Shown one piece after another: positions 1-8,113 of a DNA stretch of 64,000 bases; within the stretch, counting starts at the first letter, position 1; every line of letters begins with the position of its first letter. This DNA is from Desulfobulbaceae bacterium (GTDB lineage Bacteria > Desulfobacterota > Desulfobulbia > Desulfobulbales > Desulfobulbaceae). The notes below the pieces were generated by a model. The model did no database searches. It was given only the letters and a program-made list of their open reading frames with translations, and had not been told where the DNA came from. Made by a program: the position numbers and the translations under genes. Location: NCBI GenBank assembly GCA_003508005.1, contig DNUE01000067.1, positions 93,472 to 157,471 of the forward strand, in the 5' to 3' direction.

Positions 1-29
1 TGCGAGTTCGAGTCTCGCCTTCGGCACCA
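1..29 (+). tRNA. tRNA-Leu, 3' end only
   Basis: The window opens inside a tRNA. Positions 2-6 and 14-18 form the five-pair T stem around the loop TTCGAGT (7-13). Positions 19-25 (CTTCGGC) are the 3' acceptor strand, 26 is the discriminator A and 27-29 are an encoded CCA. The implied 5' acceptor strand GCCGAAG is typical of bacterial tRNA-Leu, but the anticodon lies outside the window, so the amino-acid identity is an inference. Confidence 0.75.
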
Positions 30-38
30 TGCATCTAT

Positions 39-72
39 AAAAGCGAGTGATTCTGATGGGTTACTCGCTTTT
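39..72 (+). terminator. Hairpin terminator after the tRNA
   Basis: A perfect 10-bp inverted repeat (39-48 with 63-72) lies ten bases after the tRNA CCA and runs into a T-rich stretch. It probably ends the tRNA transcript. Its right arm overlaps the stop codon of the integrase relic on the other strand, so it may work in both directions. Confidence 0.6.
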
Positions 73-729
73 CTGTTTGCGCATATGCAATAATATGCAG
101 TTTTCGTCACGATTTCGTCCAGGGGATACCTGTTCAAGCCCCTGACGACCTTCTCCAGGGATCCAGTGGCCGTACACATCGACCGTGATGTTGATGGAAC
201 TGTGACCAAGTTGCTTCTGTACATATGCCGGACTGATATGGGCCATGAGCAAAATTGAGGGGTACGTGTGCCTGAGATCATGCGGGCTTCTCTGGCTCAT
301 ATTTCTTTTCTTGCACAGGCGCCGCAGGAAGGCCTGTATCTTCCTTTGGCTGAATGGCCACCTGTAACCTTCTTCAGGATCGACAAACAGTAGGTCAAGT
401 TCCCCTGGAACCCCCTTTCGATGTTTCAATTTTTTCAATGATATTAAATAGTTTTTGAATCAATCCAGTTGAAAGCCGGGAAGGTCGACCCATCGATACT
501 CATCTGTCTTCGGTCTTGTGAAATTTTTCACCTTGTAGCTTTCCTTGACGTGATATGCCCGCCTCTCAAAGTCAAGATTGACTTTCCGCATTGCCATCTT
601 GGCACATGTAGCTCCCTCTGGACAATTTTCAGAATCGACACCAGGCGTTCCTCTCGCAAGGCAAGCGATTTTGGCAAACATTGGTTCAGGTGGGGAAACA
701 GACTTCTTTGGACACGACTCATCAACCAT
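61..729 (-). pseudogene. Decayed tyrosine recombinase (tRNA-type integrase), C-terminal part
   Basis: The catalytic domain of a phage-type tyrosine integrase lies tail-to-tail with the tRNA-Leu, the usual place for an element inserted at a tRNA 3' end. The last 125 codons (438 to 61) keep the catalytic H-x-x-R box (HDLRHT), the LGHSS histidine and the nucleophile Tyr in VDVYGHW. The same frame continues upstream past a TGA at 460-462 into PKTDEYRWVDLPGFQLD, a typical integrase segment, so the stop is a nonsense mutation within one ancestral gene. Near 590 the likeness seems to move to another frame (RELHVPRWQCG), which suggests a frameshift as well. Intact integrases of this type are about 370-400 residues; the N-terminal arm-binding part cannot be found. 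I see no matching att repeat to mark the far end of the element. Confidence 0.7.
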
Positions 730-930
730 GATATCTTATGGGTGTACATCATGGCGTTTCTTTTGATAATGCTTTGCGGGTGCATGAAAAAATATCAGGA
801 AACACAAAATTAACTTCTATTATTTCAATATGATGTATTAAAAAAAATTTACAGGTAGTACTCGCATCATTTTGCAAGAGGCTCTTTTTGCGTGTCTCTT
901 ATTTTACAACTTTTTTTGGGCAAGAGTGTC

Positions 931-2256
931 ATGAACCCTATTTGTATAGTAGATGATCAACCTTTTATCTGTTCGACAGTAGCGAGTATCCTGAAGGACG
1001 AGGGATATCAGGCCATCGTATTTCCTGATGCGGAGAGCTTCTGGCAGAGGCTCGATACTATGGAGCCCTCTCTCGTTATGCTTGATATCTGGCTTCCAGG
1101 CATAGACGGCTTGCAACTTCTGAAACGCTTACATGACCGATTCCCCGCACTTCCTATCATCATGATGAGCGGACATGCCAGCATCGAGGCGGCGGTATCC
1201 TCCTTAAAGGCCGGTGCCTACGATTTTATGGAAAAACCGCTGCATCTGGAGGTTTTACTCGACAAGGTGAAATCTGCCCTTAAGCATCGACCTTCCAGGA
1301 ACGGCAAGACCCTGCCTTCGGATACGGGACTTGAGATCGTCAGTGCCGACCTGTTGATGCCTCCCGGCATGGTTGAGGTGGTGGATTCCCCCGAACCTCA
1401 ACGTACCCTCAGAGAGAATGTGGTCTTTAACGGTGTAGGGCTTTTGAGCGGACGGAAAACAGGTATCATCCTGAGCCCCCTGGGAATAAATGAAGGGATC
1501 GTCTTTCAAACTCTCGATGGTCAAACCATCCGTGGGCATATCACCTCCTTAGGAAATATTTCGCAACCAGTTTCATCGAAGACCTTCTCTGCCAACTCCA
1601 CCACTCTGGACAACGGCAGGCAACAGGTGCGCACTGTTGAACACCTGATGGCAGTTTTTTCCATGTACGGCATAACCAACGTGCTCATAAAGGTCGACGA
1701 CGAGATTCCGAACACAGACGGTTCCGCCAAGGACTTCTGCGACCTGATCGCCCAGGCAGGAATAGAGGAACAGCCAGCTTTCACCAGGGTTGCGGTCATC
1801 CGCCAGAAGCTCGGAGTGGGAAACGAGGGAAGGCATGAAAAGTATCTTTATGCGGAGCCTTTTGCAGGGTTCGAAATATCGATGAGGGTTGACTACGCTC
1901 CACCCATAGGTGAGCAGATTCTCACCTTCAATCCTGAAAAAGGATCTTTTGCAAAGGAGATAGCCCCGGCTCGATCATTCAACACCTTTGAGAATATCGA
2001 AATGGCCCAGAAGCTTGGAAAGGTCGGTGGTGGGTATCTCCATTCCCATATCATCATGTACGAAGGCAAGGTCATCAATACGGAACTCCGTTATCCCGAC
2101 GAATTCGTGCGCCACAAGATATTGGACATGATCGGAGACCTCTACCTCCTCGGTTTCTCCATCAGAGGACGCATTGTCGCCAACATGACCTCGCACGGAT
2201 ACAATCAGGCCCTGGTGGCATGCTTGTATCATGCTATCCAAAGCAGTTCCAGATGA
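931..2256 (+). CDS. Response-regulator receiver domain fused to LpxC-type deacetylase
   Basis: Residues 1-120 are a CheY-like receiver with a full phospho-acceptor set: acidic pair D8/D9, phospho-Asp D52 (VMLDIWLPG), S80 and K102. After a linker of about 35 residues, residues 155-440 match UDP-3-O-acyl-N-acetylglucosamine deacetylase, the zinc enzyme that commits to lipid A synthesis. The zinc and catalytic residues are kept: E237/H238 (TVEHLMA), H395 and D399 (EFVRHKILD), and H422 (TSHGYNQ). A normal LpxC is about 300 residues and has no receiver; this chain is 441. I chose the ATG at 931 because the receiver begins right after it; a GTG at 892 would add 13 residues. No histidine kinase adjoins it. 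Regulation of deacetylation by phosphorylation is inference. It is probably a second LpxC beside a housekeeping copy elsewhere. Confidence 0.85.
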   Translation: MNPICIVDDQPFICSTVASILKDEGYQAIVFPDAESFWQRLDTMEPSLVMLDIWLPGIDGLQLLKRLHDRFPALPIIMMSGHASIEAAVSSLKAGAYDFMEKPLHLEVLLDKVKSALKHRPSRNGKTLPSDTGLEIVSADLLMPPGMVEVVDSPEPQRTLRENVVFNGVGLLSGRKTGIILSPLGINEGIVFQTLDGQTIRGHITSLGNISQPVSSKTFSANSTTLDNGRQQVRTVEHLMAVFSMYGITNVLIKVDDEIPNTDGSAKDFCDLIAQAGIEEQPAFTRVAVIRQKLGVGNEGRHEKYLYAEPFAGFEISMRVDYAPPIGEQILTFNPEKGSFAKEIAPARSFNTFENIEMAQKLGKVGGGYLHSHIIMYEGKVINTELRYPDEFVRHKILDMIGDLYLLGFSIRGRIVANMTSHGYNQALVACLYHAIQSSSR

Positions 2257-2563
2257 AGGTTCGAATGGCCCCTTAATGACTGAGATCCATCAGTATGCGC
2301 TCCATGCGGTCTTCGTCCCCTCGAAGGGTGAAATCAGCGCTTGGGACAACAAGGGTTTCGTGGGCCCACACGTGGCTAACCGGAAGCATTCATTCAGGTC
2401 AAGGATGATTTTTTCGATGGGTTTGGCGATATTGCAGAGGGGTGAAAGACTTCTTTTCCAGAGTTGGATGGGGAGGAATGCGGCATGGATGCAAAAAAAT
2501 ACTTTTTGATTTGGAGAGGAAAATGTTTCCTCGCCGAATGGAAGGCTCCCGGAGTGAAACACA
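2257..2563. other. Intergenic stretch with a possible minus-strand kinase remnant
   Basis: There is no confident gene in these 307 bases. On the minus strand two short frames look faintly like a sensor-kinase ATPase region: IAKPIEKIILDLNEC in one frame and, after a shift, RGDEDRMERILMDL in another, ending at the TAA near 2274. This could be decayed coding sequence left in the accessory region, or chance. Confidence 0.25.
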
Positions 2564-3148
2564 ATGAATAATATTATATTGAATTCTATTTTATTGTTAT
2601 TAATTATTTTTTTCAGTGCGTTTGCTGCGTATAGCCGAGATTCGGTTGTGGCCGACAAGCAAGGCCAACAAAATACTGTGTCGCGAGAAATTGGCATCAC
2701 GGAAGAAGCGGACACAAATCCATCCAGGGGGAAGAATGCAAGCAATACTATTGACGGTTTGACAGACAGGGATTCAGAAGATGAATTCGTTCAAAAAGCG
2801 GAACAGGGAGATGCCGCTGCGCAGTATGCTCTCGGCACAAAGTACAAAAATGGCCAGGGGGTAGAGCAGAATTACCAGGAAGCGTTGAAATGGTATACGA
2901 AATCCGCCGACCAGGGATTCGCTGATGCACAGGTTATTCTCGGCGCTATGTACTATGCCGGCCAAGGAGTAGGGCAGGACAAGGTCATGGCGTTTGCATG
3001 GTGGTCGAAAGCCGCCCTGCAGGGAAATGAAGCGGCGCAAAAGAGCTTGAATATGCTTTGCGCTGAAAGTCCATGGGCATGCAAACAGGAAAAATCTCTG
3101 AAGAGTAATGGGTTTCACGAGGAAGCTGATTCTGTCCCGCCACGCTGA
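2564..3148 (+). CDS. Secreted Sel1-repeat (SLR) protein
   Basis: The 194-residue protein begins with a hydrophobic signal segment (about residues 4-22). After a polar linker, two Sel1-like repeats of about 36 residues fill residues 78-152; each has the A-x2-LG-x2-Y-x-G-x-GV-x2-D/N pattern with small and aromatic residues in the expected places. Sel1 repeats form helical solenoids that bind partner proteins; many are periplasmic regulators or cell-envelope scaffolds. The tail contains two cysteines (LCAESPWACK) that could form a disulfide. A GGAGTG ribosome site precedes the ATG by seven bases. The first 120 codons are AT-rich compared with the main window. The specific partner is unknown. Confidence 0.75.
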   Translation: MNNIILNSILLLLIIFFSAFAAYSRDSVVADKQGQQNTVSREIGITEEADTNPSRGKNASNTIDGLTDRDSEDEFVQKAEQGDAAAQYALGTKYKNGQGVEQNYQEALKWYTKSADQGFADAQVILGAMYYAGQGVGQDKVMAFAWWSKAALQGNEAAQKSLNMLCAESPWACKQEKSLKSNGFHEEADSVPPR

Positions 3149-3153
3149 AACGG

Positions 3154-3342
3154 TTGCAGAGTCGCGGGCTGGATAATCAAGCATACAAAGGAGGAAAAGC
3201 AGCGTTCCGTGACGTTGTGGCCAAAATTGCAAATGGTGTGGCTGAAGCCGCGAAAGAAGGCGGCTTCCTCGGTTTTGGGGGTGAACGCGTCAGCAAGAAT
3301 GAGCAGGCGTTGTTGAAAGATCTTCAGGCAGCCTTTGGATAG
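3154..3342 (+). pseudogene. Short C-terminal relic of a conserved hypothetical protein
   Basis: A 62-codon frame starting at TTG ends in EGGFLGFGGERVSKNEQALL, a tail I associate with longer (about 180-residue) conserved hypothetical proteins of Proteobacteria. That family link is from memory. The frame is closed by a TGA at 3127-3129, only nine codons upstream, so the N-terminal two thirds are missing. There is no good ribosome site before the TTG. It starts 6 bases after the Sel1 gene stops, in a different frame, so it may be translated by re-initiation or be a dead fragment. Confidence 0.4.
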
Positions 3343-3433
3343 CAGCAAGCCGATTTACGGGTCGCAGGCAGAATACCGCAAGCGTGCCACTGGATGAAGG
3401 AGTTCTCATCTATTATGCAAAATAGCATGATGA

Positions 3434-3471
3434 GTGACAAGCTGACATAAGGCAAACTGTCAGCTTGTCAC
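3434..3471. terminator. Perfect 14-bp inverted repeat
   Basis: Positions 3434-3447 (GTGACAAGCTGACA) pair perfectly with 3458-3471 around a 10-base loop. There is no long T tract on either side, so it is either a stabilising 3' hairpin for the Sel1 transcript or a dispersed repeat. It lies 86 bases after the preceding frame ends. Confidence 0.45.
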
Positions 3472-3639
3472 CCTCTCCATGGATGCTTATTTTTAAAAAA
3501 TAGTGAGAGGAAAAAAATGGAATATATCCGGTGAAAGTTATTCTCGCCGTTCGGCATTCATTGAGTGGCGCATCCTGCAGCAATTGTGCCGCCGGATCAA
3601 TTCTCTGAACCCAGAGATAGGAAGACGGCAGGAACCGTA

Positions 3640-4059
3640 ATGATGAAAGGATTGACGCTGAGCGCTCTGCTGGGGGTGTTGCTGTTGCTGCAGACAGGCT
3701 GTGCCTGGAGGGACAGCGGCTACTCCCAGTATCCGTATTCCTATGACACCTATTACGGGTATCCCTACAGCAGTCACTCCTGGTGGCCGTATTCCTATTA
3801 CGGATATTACGGGTATCCCTACGCCAGTTATTACCGCTGGCCATACCGATCCTATCATTATAGGGACTATCGGTATCGTCCTCTACCCGGAGAACGGTTT
3901 GATGATGACCATCGCATCGACCGACCCAGGCCTCCGCAAAGTCCTCCGCCTGAGAGGAGGCCCCCCCGCCTCGAGCCTCTCCAGCCCAAAGATGGAGGGC
4001 GTTCTCCTCTCGACAGGCCCTTTCACCGGAACGAGATGCCGGCGCCGGTGAGGAGATGA
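3640..4059 (+). CDS. Tyrosine-rich outer-envelope lipoprotein
   Basis: The ATG at 3640 follows AGGAA at good spacing and opens a lipoprotein signal, MMKGLTLSALLGVLLLLQTGC, whose LQTGC lipobox predicts acylation at Cys21; upstream in-frame codons are probably not used. The next 60 residues are dominated by Tyr, Pro, Trp and Gly in an irregular repeat of YGYPY and WPYSYY-like units. The C-terminal 60 residues are rich in Pro, Arg and Asp and look disordered. No enzymatic domain is visible. Similar aromatic-rich, low-complexity lipoproteins are common and uncharacterised. It may be structural or may bind polysaccharide or metal; I cannot choose. Confidence 0.65.
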   Translation: MMKGLTLSALLGVLLLLQTGCAWRDSGYSQYPYSYDTYYGYPYSSHSWWPYSYYGYYGYPYASYYRWPYRSYHYRDYRYRPLPGERFDDDHRIDRPRPPQSPPPERRPPRLEPLQPKDGGRSPLDRPFHRNEMPAPVRR

Positions 4060-4168
4060 GGTTGGGGGAAGCAGGCCGCTCCATCCAGGATGAGGCGTAT
4101 CTCCTGCGGCAGGCAACCGGACCTGCGCAGAAGGAGTCTTGTGCCGGAACGATGATGGCTCGCGATAC

Positions 4169-4516
4169 TTAGAATTCCTGCTCTCTCACCACTTCTTTTT
4201 TTATGGCGGAGATAAGAGATTCAAACGCGGGCAGTACATCGGTTCTGAATCTGCCGGCAACCAGCACAAGCATGATGTTGTCGCCGACCTGAAGAGTGCC
4301 TTCGTTGATCCAGGCCCTGACCGCCTCGATACCTTCTTTTGCGCTGTATTCTTGGAGAAGTTCCTTGAGCCTGGCATTGTCAGTCGAAAGGATTATTCCC
4401 CTGACCTCTTTGCCGTCTTTTGAGGTGGCCCTCACCAGGCCGTTGTGAACAAGTATCATGCCCAGTTCACGCGGGTCTGCCTGCTGCTTGATTTCTGATA
4501 GCCAGTTATCGATCAT
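4169..4516 (-). CDS. MoaE-like molybdopterin synthase large-subunit homologue
   Basis: The 115-residue protein follows the MoaE pattern: an N-terminal helix, the conserved strand ILVHNGLVRATSKDGKEV, then WINEGTLQVGDNIMLVLVAGRFR and a C-terminal helix with AFESLISAIKKEVV. MoaE combines with thiocarboxylated MoaD to put two sulfurs into precursor Z, making molybdopterin. This version is shorter than the 150-residue E. coli protein, a form I recognise from sulfate reducers, and no moaD adjoins it. The molybdopterin oxidoreductase at 45.2 kb would be one client. It is convergent with the lipoprotein gene. The ribosome site is weak. Confidence 0.75.
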   Translation of the reverse strand: MIDNWLSEIKQQADPRELGMILVHNGLVRATSKDGKEVRGIILSTDNARLKELLQEYSAKEGIEAVRAWINEGTLQVGDNIMLVLVAGRFRTDVLPAFESLISAIKKEVVREQEF

Positions 4517-4946
4517 GGGTATTATCGATCATCCTTGGTGAAAGAAGTTACAGGGCGGCACCCTGGATTTTCCCAGTCATTGAACATGTATACCCTTTTT
4601 CGAGGCAACAATTCAAGCCTATTCACGCGCCCGGCCCTTCAGCAATCCGCCCAATATCTCGTCTCGCCCGCCTTGTTGCATCCAGCCCGCAGCCGTAACG
4701 CCTTCGGTATATGAAAAGGCTGGCAGGGAATCCGGGCTCCTTGTGAACGCCATCCATTCTAGGCTCTTCGGAGCCAGAGCGGATAGGCGACGTGAGAAAC
4801 CCTGCCTGTCAGCAACAGGCTTATATCGATGCCAGGGCATCCGCTGCGCTGAACTTGCTGGTGCCCTTTCCAACCCATGTTTGACTTCTTTTCCCTCGGG
4901 ATCGTATACTTACATTTATTTTACCGGTATATCGGCAGGAGAAAAC
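4517..4946. other. Intergenic stretch, no confident gene
   Basis: These 430 bases separate the divergent moaE-like and ABC-exporter genes. An 84-codon frame on the minus strand (4873 to 4619) has codon use not unlike genes nearby and ends AAGWMQQGGRDEILGGLL, but I recognise no family and see no ribosome site. The upstream half of the long exporter frame also runs through here without likeness to any protein. No tRNA or known riboswitch motif could be made out. Confidence 0.4.
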
Positions 4947-6731
4947 TTGGCAAAGAGAAACACTATGTTCGATTTAAGACCACTTAGAGTGTACCGCAGG
5001 GTCCTGATGCTGCTCAAACCGGTGAAAGGGCGGGCAATCATCCTGACCCTGGCCAATCTGTTTCTGGCCGCGGTACCGTTTATCGAACCCATTCTTTTTG
5101 GCCGCACCATCGACCTGCTCACCCAGGCAAGCAGCCGCGGGGCCGATGCCACCCTCAATGACGGCATCCGTATTTTCGGCATCTGGCTGCTGGTCGGTGT
5201 AGGCGGCATCGCCATAGGCGCTCTGGTTTCCCTGCATGCGGACCGCTTGGCCCACCGCTTGCGCCTCGAGGTGATGGCGCAGTATTTCGCCCATGTTCTT
5301 CGACTGCACCTGGCTTTCCATCGTGAGGCGCACTCGGGCCGTCTGCTGAGCATCATGCTCTCGGGCGGCAACGACCTGTTCAACCTCTGGCTGTCGATGT
5401 TCCGCAGCCACCTCTCCACCTTCGTCGCCCTGCTGGTCCTGCTTCCCCTGACCCTTTTTCTCAACTGGAAGCTGGCTATAGTGCTGATCGCCCTGACCGT
5501 CGTTTTTACGGTGCTCACCGCGTTTGTTACGCACCGCACCCACAACGCCCAGTACGAGGTTCAGTCGCAGCACACCAAGCTGGCTGAACAGGCGGGCGAT
5601 GCCATCGGCAACGTCCTGCTGGTCCAGAGCTTTGTTCGCCAGGCAGCCGAATTGCGCCAACTGCGGCGGGTTATCGATAAGGTGTTGAAAGCGCAGTTTC
5701 CGGTGCTCAACTGGTGGGCCGCGGTGAGCATTCTCAGCGGCGCAGCTTCAACCATGACCATCATCTGCATCTTTGCCCTGGGGGCCTGGCTTAACCTGAA
5801 AGGCGAGGCCAGTGTAGGCTCCATCGTCACCTTCATGGGCTTTGCCACGCACCTTATCGGTCGTCTCGGCCAGGTAGTGGGATTTGTCAACAATCTCTTT
5901 ATGCAGGCGCCGTCCCTGTCCATGTTCTTTGACGTTCTCGACGCCCGCTCAATGGTGCAGGACCTGCCGGGGGCATACCCGCTGGAAAGGGTGGTCGGCC
6001 GGGTGGAATTCAACGACATTGTCTTTTCCTACGAATCAGGAAAAAAGGCCCTGGACAAGATCAGCTTCACCGCTGAACCGGGAAAGGTTGTGGCTTTGGT
6101 CGGCGAGACCGGCGCGGGAAAAAGTACCGCCATGGGCCTGCTCCTGCGGCAGTATGATCCCCAGGAGGGCCAGGTGCTGGTCGACGGCATCGATATCCGG
6201 CAGGTGACCCTTGATTCGCTGCGCGCCAATATCGGCGTCGTGTTTCAGGAAAGTCTGCTCTTCTTCCGCACCATTGAGGAGAACCTGAAGGTCGGGCGAC
6301 CTGATGCCACGGATGAAGAAATGGTGGCGGCTGCCCGCCAGGCGCAGGCGCATGACTTCATCATGCAGCAACCGCAGGGCTACCAGACAATTATCGGCGA
6401 ACGGGGGTCCAAGCTCAGCGGCGGCGAGCGCCAGAGGCTGGCGATTGCCCGCGTCATTTTGAAAAACCCGTCGATCCTCATCCTCGACGAGGCGACCAGC
6501 GCCCTGGACTCGGCCACCGAGACCAAGGTCCAGAAGGCCTTTCAGGCCCTGATGCAGGGGCGGACCACCTTGATTATCGCCCACCGCCTGGCGACTATCC
6601 GCAACGCTGATCTTATTCTGGTGTTTCAGCAGGGCCGCATTGTCGAACGCGGCACTTTCGACGAACTTGCCGAGGGAGGAGGCCTTTTTGCCCAGCTTGT
6701 CTCGGCGCAATCGGGCTCATTGCGCAAATAA
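4947..6731 (+). CDS. ABC exporter, NdvA/ChvA-type (cyclic beta-glucan exporter family)
   Basis: A half-size exporter of about 594 residues. Residues 20-310 form the membrane domain with six helices; residues 350-590 form the ATPase, with Walker A GETGAGKST, Q-loop VVFQES, signature LSGGERQR, Walker B ILILDEAT and the H-loop AHRLAT. Segments such as ADRLAHRLRLEV, FRSHLSTFVALLVLLP and FPVLNWWA closely follow the rhizobial cyclic beta-1,2-glucan exporter NdvA, so glucan or a similar envelope polymer is a likely cargo, though general lipid or peptide export cannot be excluded. The frame is open from 4743, but the likeness starts near 4950. AGGAG at 4937-4941 sits five bases before a TTG at 4947, which I take as start; the ATG at 4965 is the alternative. 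No glucan synthase is nearby. Confidence 0.7.
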   Translation: MAKRNTMFDLRPLRVYRRVLMLLKPVKGRAIILTLANLFLAAVPFIEPILFGRTIDLLTQASSRGADATLNDGIRIFGIWLLVGVGGIAIGALVSLHADRLAHRLRLEVMAQYFAHVLRLHLAFHREAHSGRLLSIMLSGGNDLFNLWLSMFRSHLSTFVALLVLLPLTLFLNWKLAIVLIALTVVFTVLTAFVTHRTHNAQYEVQSQHTKLAEQAGDAIGNVLLVQSFVRQAAELRQLRRVIDKVLKAQFPVLNWWAAVSILSGAASTMTIICIFALGAWLNLKGEASVGSIVTFMGFATHLIGRLGQVVGFVNNLFMQAPSLSMFFDVLDARSMVQDLPGAYPLERVVGRVEFNDIVFSYESGKKALDKISFTAEPGKVVALVGETGAGKSTAMGLLLRQYDPQEGQVLVDGIDIRQVTLDSLRANIGVVFQESLLFFRTIEENLKVGRPDATDEEMVAAARQAQAHDFIMQQPQGYQTIIGERGSKLSGGERQRLAIARVILKNPSILILDEATSALDSATETKVQKAFQALMQGRTTLIIAHRLATIRNADLILVFQQGRIVERGTFDELAEGGGLFAQLVSAQSGSLRK

Positions 6732-6754
6732 TTGAAAGAATATCCTCTGCCGCG

Positions 6755-7678
6755 TCAGGTGGCATGAGGAATTGAGCGATCAACCAGCGTTCCGTCATCC
6801 AGGCGAAGCCAGGTCGTGAAATTCGCGTCGTCTTCATGCAAGCGGATGATGCGCGCACCGCGTTTGAAATGTTCCAAGCCGTAGGTGTTATAACCGGTGG
6901 CCCGGCCATAGCACAGGCTGATGCCGTGGAGGATGCCATTAAAATCGTTGATATGGTCGTGTCCGGCAAAGACGCCCCGGACACTGCCGGCAAGGTGCAT
7001 GGCGGCGAACAGGCCGGTGTTGATGCGCGGACAGCAAATATCCTCGTTCTTTTCGCCCAGACAGGCGCCTTGAAGCCAGACATCATTGTATTCGGGCAGA
7101 GGGATGTGGAGAAAAACCAGGATCGGCGGGGAAACAGATCCGGGCGACGGTTTCAGGCGGTGCATCGCCCGGTTGAACCAGCGGATCTGGTCCTCCCTGA
7201 CCCAGCCGTATCCGCCGATCCCGGTATCCGCATAGCTGTTGGAGTCGAGACAGCAGAGAACAGCCGCAGTTGTCCTGCCCCGGGCATTGCGGATGCGGAG
7301 GAAGAAGTTTCCCCGGCCCGATAGGTGGGACGGGCCCGCTCGCGTGAGGCACCCGGGAATTTGTTGTTGCAGGGCCAGCAGCAGTTCTCGCGACGCACCG
7401 CATTCATCGTCATGATTGCCGAACACAGCGCACCATGGCAGTCCGCGCGCAACCAGGGGTGCGGTAGCCATGCGCCAGGCCGCCTCGGGATCGCTGGCGT
7501 ACTCCCCTCCGAGAATATCCCCGGTGAAGATGACCAGATCCGGCCGTTCGGCGTCCAGAACCCGCGACATCAAGCTGGCGGTATCCGCATCCTCCTTCTC
7601 GCCGTTGCAGAAGTGGGTGTCGGTAAACTGGACAATGGTGAAACTGCCGTCAGTTTTAAATCGCAGAGAGCGGTTCAT
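6755..7678 (-). CDS. Metallophosphoesterase, purple-acid-phosphatase/Dcr2-like
   Basis: All blocks of a calcineurin-type dimetal phosphoesterase are present: FTDTHF (D-x-H), FTGDILGG (GD), FGNHDDE (GNHD), FLHIPL (H) and AGHDHIND (GHDH). The spacing and the PLPEYNDVW segment resemble the Dcr2/Sia1-like purple-acid-phosphatase group. The frame is open from 7822, but the ATG at 7678 follows AAGGA and precedes the domain. There is no signal peptide, so the enzyme is probably cytoplasmic. The substrate is unknown. It ends 23 bases from the convergent ABC exporter gene. Confidence 0.8.
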   Translation of the reverse strand: MNRSLRFKTDGSFTIVQFTDTHFCNGEKEDADTASLMSRVLDAERPDLVIFTGDILGGEYASDPEAAWRMATAPLVARGLPWCAVFGNHDDECGASRELLLALQQQIPGCLTRAGPSHLSGRGNFFLRIRNARGRTTAAVLCCLDSNSYADTGIGGYGWVREDQIRWFNRAMHRLKPSPGSVSPPILVFLHIPLPEYNDVWLQGACLGEKNEDICCPRINTGLFAAMHLAGSVRGVFAGHDHINDFNGILHGISLCYGRATGYNTYGLEHFKRGARIIRLHEDDANFTTWLRLDDGTLVDRSIPHAT

Positions 7679-8113
7679 CCGTCTCAATCCTTCCGAAGGT
7701 GTTCCAAGGTGCGGCGCCCATGCAGAGAGATAGCCGGCGATGATGCCTGATCCCCTTATTCCCTCCACTCTAAAGTGATCATCTGTCAGAAGACAACAAT
7801 TTATTGAATTTGCCCCGCGCATGTTTTGAAGAAGTATGAATTTCCTTGGCGCCGGGATGACGAATCATCCCCAGTAAGAATACTTTCTGGCAATTTGTTT
7901 TTTCCGGTCGCTTTCCCCGGACCTGTTTGACACCTAATGCCAACAGATCATATAATAAAAAAAGATAGTGAAATTGTGTGGCCCGAAAATGCCGCAAGTT
8001 CTCCGGGCAGGAAAGCTCAGGGATCCTCGATGACGGTCCGGAGCAAAGGTGAGAGGGCAGCGCAACGCTGCGTAGGAATTGAGGATGCATGAAATGAAGT
8101 GGGATGATGAATC
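7679..8113. other. Divergent promoter region before htpX
   Basis: No protein-coding gene is supported in these 435 bases; the 103-codon minus-strand frame (8090 to 7779) has no recognisable content. The main signal is a consensus sigma-70 promoter pointing at htpX (next entry). The 155-base leader between that promoter and htpX has no clear riboswitch. Confidence 0.4.
7927..7956 (+). promoter_or_regulatory. Consensus sigma-70 promoter for htpX
   Basis: TTGACA (7927-7932) and TATAAT (7951-7956) are both perfect consensus hexamers separated by 18 bases, followed by an A-rich start region. The next gene on this strand is htpX, about 155 bases on. Confidence 0.7.

Noticed and set aside
460..462. 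In-frame TGA in the integrase relic as a selenocysteine codon
   Set aside because: No Cys is expected there in integrases, no SECIS-like stem follows, and the gene shows other decay.
4699..4707. CGCCTTCGG, matching nine bases of the tRNA-Leu 3' end, as a possible distal att site
   Set aside because: Nine bases is too short for a tRNA att repeat in GC-rich DNA and the match does not extend on either side.
4619..4873. Minus-strand 84-codon frame with gene-like codon use
   Set aside because: No recognisable family, no ribosome site, and it lies in the leader of the divergent exporter gene; kept only as a note on the intergenic stretch.
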